Positions 60,198 through 64,000 of a stretch of 64,000 nt of DNA are shown piece by piece. The position numbers and the translations under genes were made by a program. The notes under the pieces are model-generated. The model made no database searches and was not told the DNA's origin. It was given only the letters and a program-made list of their open reading frames with translations. How positions within the stretch are numbered: position 1 is the first letter of the stretch; each line of letters starts with the position of its first letter. Origin of the DNA: Flavobacterium sp. (GTDB taxonomy: Bacteria; Bacteroidota; Bacteroidia; Flavobacteriales; Flavobacteriaceae); contig NZ_JAGIAV010000004.1 of assembly GCF_017744675.1 (NCBI RefSeq), positions 1,367,033 through 1,431,032 on the forward strand. The letters run 5' to 3'.

Positions 60198-61283
60198 ATG
60201 AAAAAAGCAATTCTACTTCTGTTCGTTTTACTAAGCATTCACGCTCAAGCACAAAAAACAGAAAACATCATCATTATTACTACGGATGGCTTTAGATGGC
60301 AGGAAGTTTTTAAAGGAGTTGATGCCGCAATTGCTAATGATAAAAAATTCAATCAGGGGGATAGCGCTTACATTTATAAAAAATACGGGAACCCAGATAT
60401 TGCAGAATCTCGTAAAAAACTAATGCCTTTTTTCTGGTCTGAAATCGCTTCGAAAGGTCAGATTTACGGAAATCGAGATTTAGGAAACAAAGTCGATGTT
60501 GCCAATCCGTATTGGTTTAGCTATCCTGGATATAGCGAAATCATGACTGGAAATGTAGATTTGAAGGTCAATTCAAACGGTTACAAAGCCAATCCGAATG
60601 TCAATGTTTTGGAGTTTCTAAATCAGCAGGCTAAACTAAAGGGAAAAGTTGCTGCATTCGGAGCTTGGGATGCTTTCGACAGAATCTTAAACGAAGAAAG
60701 AAGCGGATTTCCTGTAATTTCAGCCTTTGATAAAGTGGGCGGAAACAAACCAACAGCATCACAAAAATTGCTGAACGAAATGCGTGACAATTCGTTTAAA
60801 CCTTTTCATGAAGATGAATGTTTAGACGTTTTTACCCACTATCAGGCATTAGGCGAATTAAAAACGAAAAAGCCAAAAGTTCTTTATATCGCGTATGGCG
60901 AAACTGACGAATGGGCGCATCACGGAGATTACAGATCATATTTGGATGCCGCAAATCAAGTAGACAAATGGATTCAGGAAATCTGGAATTTTGTTCAAAA
61001 TGATCCGCAATATAAAAACAAAACAACCTTGTTTATAACCGTGGATCACGGCCGCGGCGACAAAGTAAAATCGCAATGGACAGATCACGGTTCTGATGTT
61101 CCGGGCGCTTCTCAAATTTGGTTTGCCACAATGGGTCCAGAAATTGCCCCAAAAGGCGAAATCAAAACCGATTCGCAATTCTACCAAAAGCAATTTGCAC
61201 AAACCATAGCAAAATTTCTAGGCTACACTTTCAAAACAGATCATCCTGTTGATGAAGAGATAAAAGAGGTTTTCGAGAAATAA
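60198..61283 (+). CDS. Exported alkaline phosphatase superfamily protein
   Basis: A 361-residue protein with a signal peptide (MKKAILLLFVLLSIHAQAQ). The alkaline phosphatase/phosphodiesterase fold is seen in NIIIITTDGFRWQEVF, with the metal-binding Asp and probable Thr nucleophile, in FSYPGYSEIMTG, in YGETDEWAHHGDY (Asp and His metal ligands) and in FITVDHGRGDKVKSQWTDHG (Asp-His and late His). The metal ligands of both sites appear to be present. It probably hydrolyses a phosphate monoester or diester in the periplasm; the substrate is not known. A long perfect palindrome follows its stop. Confidence 0.9.
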   Translation: MKKAILLLFVLLSIHAQAQKTENIIIITTDGFRWQEVFKGVDAAIANDKKFNQGDSAYIYKKYGNPDIAESRKKLMPFFWSEIASKGQIYGNRDLGNKVDVANPYWFSYPGYSEIMTGNVDLKVNSNGYKANPNVNVLEFLNQQAKLKGKVAAFGAWDAFDRILNEERSGFPVISAFDKVGGNKPTASQKLLNEMRDNSFKPFHEDECLDVFTHYQALGELKTKKPKVLYIAYGETDEWAHHGDYRSYLDAANQVDKWIQEIWNFVQNDPQYKNKTTLFITVDHGRGDKVKSQWTDHGSDVPGASQIWFATMGPEIAPKGEIKTDSQFYQKQFAQTIAKFLGYTFKTDHPVDEEIKEVFEK

Positions 61284-61290
61284 TAAAACT

Positions 61291-61380
61291 TTCTGCCACG
61301 AATTTCGCGAATTGACACTAATTTCTTTTTTGACTTTACGCAATTACAATTTGTGCCAATTCGCGAAATTCGTGGCAGAA
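61291..61380. repeat. Long GCCACGAATT-family palindrome
   Basis: The arms 61291-61314 and 61357-61380 are perfectly complementary over 24 bases, beginning TTCTGCCACGAATTTCGCG, and pairing continues with one mismatch into the loop. It lies seven bases after the phosphatase-family stop. Confidence 0.85.
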
Positions 61381-61384
61381 AAAA

Positions 61385-61457
61385 CCTTTGTCACTTTGTC
61401 ACTTTGCATCTTTAAAAAAAATCTCAGTACCTTAGCGCCTTAGAAACTTAGCATCTC
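61385..61457 (+). repeat. CTTTGCATCTTT / ACCTTAG leader module, copy 3
   Basis: It contains CTTTGTCACTTTG, then CACTTTGCATCTTT, TCTCAGTACCTTAG, CGCCTTAG and AAACTTAGCATC, ending seven bases before the ATG of the TrmH-family gene. The TCAGTACCTTA and CTTTGCATCTTT words are shared with 36639-36680. Confidence 0.72.
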
Positions 61458-61463
61458 AAAAAA

Positions 61464-62252
61464 ATGAAACAAATCACTTCAATTCAAAATCCGTTTATCA
61501 AATCTTTGGTTTTACTTCAAGAAAAATCCAAAGCAAGAAAACAAACTGGAACATTTTTGATTGAAGGTTTAAGAGAAATTTCATTAGCCATAAAAGGCGG
61601 TTACGAAATCGAAACTGTTTTGTTTTTACCTGAATTAGTTTCTGAATCCGAAATCAATAAACTGATTCGAAACCCATTTCAAATCATCGAAATCAATAAA
61701 GAAGTTTACCAAAAACTAGCGTATCGCGATACTACAGAAGGAATTTTAGCCGTTGCCAAAAGCAAATCCTTAAAATTATCTGATTTAAAATTATCTGACA
61801 ATCCGCTTATTTTGGTTGTTGAATCTCTAGAAAAACCGGGAAATATTGGCGCTGTTTTGCGTACAGCAGACGCTGCGAAATTGGATGCTGTTTTAATTGC
61901 CAATCCGAAAAGTGATTTGTACAATCCGAACATTGTGCGTTCTAGTGTGGGCTGTTTGTTTACCAATCAAATTGCAACCGGAACCACTTCAGAGATTATT
62001 TCGTTTTTAAAAGAAAAAAAGATCAATTTCTACAGCGCTACTTTACAAAATTCAACTTCCTATCATACCCAAAATTTTACTACTCCAACCGCTTTAGTTG
62101 TAGGTACAGAAGCAACAGGTTTAACGCAAGAATGGCGCGATGAAGCTACTCAAAATATCATTATTCCAATGCAGGGCGAAATCGACAGTATGAACGTTTC
62201 TGTAGCTGCGGCAATTTTGATTTTTGAAGCGAAACGTCAACGTGGATTCTGA
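61464..62252 (+). CDS. TrmH-family (SpoU) RNA 2'-O-ribose methyltransferase
   Basis: A 262-residue cytoplasmic SPOUT methyltransferase. The N-terminal substrate-binding domain (1-100) includes LLQEKSKARKQTGTFLIEGL. The three SpoU motifs are VVESLEKPGNIGAVLRTADA with the catalytic Arg, LVVGTEATGLTQEW, and IIIPMQGEIDSMNVSVAAAI in the knot. It transfers a methyl group from SAM to a ribose in rRNA or tRNA; the exact site cannot be assigned. Its stop codon overlaps the left arm of a downstream palindrome. Confidence 0.95.
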   Translation: MKQITSIQNPFIKSLVLLQEKSKARKQTGTFLIEGLREISLAIKGGYEIETVLFLPELVSESEINKLIRNPFQIIEINKEVYQKLAYRDTTEGILAVAKSKSLKLSDLKLSDNPLILVVESLEKPGNIGAVLRTADAAKLDAVLIANPKSDLYNPNIVRSSVGCLFTNQIATGTTSEIISFLKEKKINFYSATLQNSTSYHTQNFTTPTALVVGTEATGLTQEWRDEATQNIIIPMQGEIDSMNVSVAAAILIFEAKRQRGF

Positions 62253-62356
62253 TTTTAGATTTTAGATTTTAAAAATCGCTTCGCTCTTTTTGGAATTTGG
62301 GATTAAAAAAATTGGAATTTATTCCTGCAAAAATCTAAAATCTAAAATCTAAAATC
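62251..62356. repeat. GATTTTA word palindrome between the methyltransferase and rel genes
   Basis: The left arm from 62251 is tandem GATTTTA words. The right arm (62330-62356) is tandem AAAATCT words, its exact complement over at least 21 bases. The left arm shares its first bases with the TGA stop of the methyltransferase gene. AATTCC/GGAATT words like those at 31.8 kb sit in the loop. Confidence 0.85.
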
Positions 62357-62421
62357 AACAATTGTAAAGCCTTGCGTATGTTCAAACTAATTCTTATTTT
62401 TAGTACTTGAACTATGCCGTT

Positions 62422-64000
62422 ATGACAGAAATAGATATTGAAAAAGAAAACAAAGCTATTGCGCAGGAATACAAGGAATTACTACGAATAAGTTACCAAA
62501 CTTTAACCCCAGCAGACAAAAAATTAATTCGAAAAGCTTTTGATGTTGCTGTTGATGCTCACAAAGAGCAGAGACGTAAATCGGGTGAAGCGTATATCTT
62601 TCATCCTATTGCAGTTGCAAAAATTGTTGCCTCAGAAATTGGTCTGGGAGCGACCTCTATCGCCGCGGCCTTATTGCACGATGTTGTTGAAGATACTCCA
62701 ATTACGGTTGAAGACATCGAACGCTTGTTTAACCCCAAAGTGGCACAGTTAGTTGAAGGCCTTACCAAGATTTCGTTAGTTCAAAAAGATTTAAATGCTT
62801 CCATGCAGGCAGAGAATTTCAGAAAAATGATTCTGACTCTGAATGATGATGTTCGTGTAATTTTGATTAAACTGGCCGACCGTCTGCACAACATGCAAAC
62901 CATGGATTCGATGGCGGAATACAAACAAACCAAAATCGCATCTGAAACTTTATACATTTACGCACCCCTAGCCCATCGTTTGGGACTTTACAACATAAAA
63001 ACCAAACTTGAGGATTTAGGATTAAAATATACCGAACCTGCAGTTTACGATGACATCGTAAGCAAAATTCGCGAAACTAAAGAAGAACAAGACGCTTATA
63101 TCAAGGATATTTCAGATGTTTTGAAAAAATCTTTAGACAATGAAGGCATAGATTACATCATCAAAGGCCGACCAAAATCGATTTATTCGATTCGTCGAAA
63201 AATGCGAGCGCAAAACGTAACTTTTGACGAAGTTTACGATAAATTCGCCCTTAGAATTGTGTACAAAGCCGATCCGCATGAAGAAAAATTCATAGCCTGG
63301 AAAATATATTCTATCGTAACCGATCATTACCGCCCAAGCCCGAGCCGTTTGCGTGATTGGATTTCATCGCCAAAATCAACAGGTTATGAAGCGCTTCACA
63401 TTACCGTAATGGGACCAAAAGGCCGATGGGTTGAAGTTCAAGTTCGAAGCGAACGTATGGACGAAATCGCTGAAAAAGGATATGCAGCGCATTACAAATA
63501 CAAAAACGGAGGAACAGAAGAAAGCGGTTTAGATACTTGGCTGAATCTTCTTCGTGAAGCTTTGGAGAATCCAGAAACCAATGCGGTTGATTTTGTAGAA
63601 GATTTTAAAATGAATTTATATTCAAAAGAAATCTTCGTCTTTACGCCAAAAGGAGAAATCAAATCGTTGCCAAAAGGCGCTACTTCTCTAGATTTTGCTT
63701 TCAGCATTCACTCTGAAATCGGAATTAAAACTCGCGGAACTCGTGTAAATGGGCGTTTAGTTCCGTTAAACTACGAATTAAAAAGTGGCGATCAGGTAGA
63801 AGTAATTACTTCTCCAAATCAGAAACCAACTGTAAACTGGCTAGAATATGTAACGACTGCAAGAGCCAAAAATAAAATCAAAAATGTTCTAAACGAGAAC
63901 ACCAAAAAAATTGCAGAAGAAGGAAAAGAATTACTTGTTAGAAAATTAAAACATCTGAAAGTTACATTCAACGAGCAAGTTACAAACGAGCTAGTTAACT
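62422..64000 (+). CDS. RelA/SpoT family (p)ppGpp synthetase/hydrolase, 3' end outside the window
   Basis: At least 526 codons are open from the ATG at 62422 to the window edge; the full family length is about 730-750. The hydrolase HD domain is present (FHPIAVAKIVASEIGLG, HD at residues 86-87 in ALLHDVVEDTP, LADRLHNMQTM). The synthetase domain (about 245-355) has KGRPKSIYSIRRKM, then DKFALRIVYK and STGYEALHITVMG. The loop motif reads RLRD at 309-312, nearest to the RxKD form of bifunctional Rel enzymes rather than the synthetase-only ExDD form. The TGS domain (about 403-465) begins EIFVFTPKGEIKSLPKGAT. The C-terminal helical and ACT regions lie beyond the window. It should control the stringent response. 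Confidence 0.96.
   Translation, partial: MTEIDIEKENKAIAQEYKELLRISYQTLTPADKKLIRKAFDVAVDAHKEQRRKSGEAYIFHPIAVAKIVASEIGLGATSIAAALLHDVVEDTPITVEDIERLFNPKVAQLVEGLTKISLVQKDLNASMQAENFRKMILTLNDDVRVILIKLADRLHNMQTMDSMAEYKQTKIASETLYIYAPLAHRLGLYNIKTKLEDLGLKYTEPAVYDDIVSKIRETKEEQDAYIKDISDVLKKSLDNEGIDYIIKGRPKSIYSIRRKMRAQNVTFDEVYDKFALRIVYKADPHEEKFIAWKIYSIVTDHYRPSPSRLRDWISSPKSTGYEALHITVMGPKGRWVEVQVRSERMDEIAEKGYAAHYKYKNGGTEESGLDTWLNLLREALENPETNAVDFVEDFKMNLYSKEIFVFTPKGEIKSLPKGATSLDFAFSIHSEIGIKTRGTRVNGRLVPLNYELKSGDQVEVITSPNQKPTVNWLEYVTTARAKNKIKNVLNENTKKIAEEGKELLVRKLKHLKVTFNEQVTNELVN

Overview
The window is a chromosomal segment of a Bacteroidetes bacterium, most likely Flavobacterium. The evidence is low GC, -7 boxes of the TAnnTTTG type, very few Shine-Dalgarno sites, type IX secretion (T9SS) C-terminal signals of both type A and type B, PorP/SprF and OmpA-PD40 proteins, and a fused SecDF. 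Most of it is ordinary housekeeping and envelope gene content. I see no rRNA, tRNA, CRISPR array, prophage or intact insertion sequence.

Layout. 0-4.4 kb: a GyrI-like protein, valS (minus) and a DUF1573 protein. 4.4-12.2 kb (minus): a T9SS-linked envelope set, namely a type-B-CTD surface protein, its PorP/SprF partner, an OmpA/PD40 protein and a lipoprotein, plus a PDZ aspartyl protease. 12.3-24.6 kb (plus): an aminotransferase, a giant 2196-residue secreted protein with seven tandem beta-domains and a CotH-kinase-like domain, folE, a four-helix-bundle protein, cysS, yidD and lgt. 24.7-35.6 kb (minus): a frameshifted PagL-like gene, secDF, mdh, gyrB and two asparagine synthetase paralogues. 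35.6-36.2 kb: a gene-free tract full of small palindromes. 36.2-42.7 kb (minus): a GreA/B-like protein, an outer-membrane barrel, a PhzF-like enzyme and a 1004-residue TPR protein. 42.9-52.0 kb: an ftsE-like ATPase and a surface-polysaccharide cluster (four glycosyltransferases, a WxcM/FdtA-type ketoisomerase, a Wzx flippase, a DegT aminotransferase, a FemAB-like transferase) and a TRIC-type channel. 52.1-60.1 kb: an unknown secreted protein, then the RDD / SpoIIM / DUF4129 / DUF4350 / MoxR / DUF58 set. 60.2-64.0 kb: a secreted phosphatase-family protein, a TrmH-family methyltransferase and the start of a rel/spoT gene cut by the window end.

How genes work together. The 8.0-10.7 kb protein carries the type B T9SS signal, and PorP/SprF homologues next to such genes help export or anchor them. 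In the sugar cluster the FdtA-type isomerase and the DegT transaminase fit synthesis of a dTDP-3-amino-3,6-dideoxyhexose, which the glycosyltransferases and Wzx would use; rmlA and rmlB are not in the window. MoxR with DUF58, DUF4129 and DUF4350 is a recurrent Bacteroidetes envelope or chaperone module.

The most unusual signals are: (1) the second asparagine synthetase has lost Cys1, Arg49 and Asn74 of the glutaminase site but keeps its synthetase motifs; (2) the giant CotH/beta-domain protein has near-identical 558-561 bp DNA repeats; (3) several families of intergenic palindromes are built from short tandem words, often abutting start or stop codons, and one such word sits inside the DegT coding sequence; (4) a one-base frameshift splits the PagL-like gene; (5) the GyrI-like gene lies between two near-identical direct repeats.
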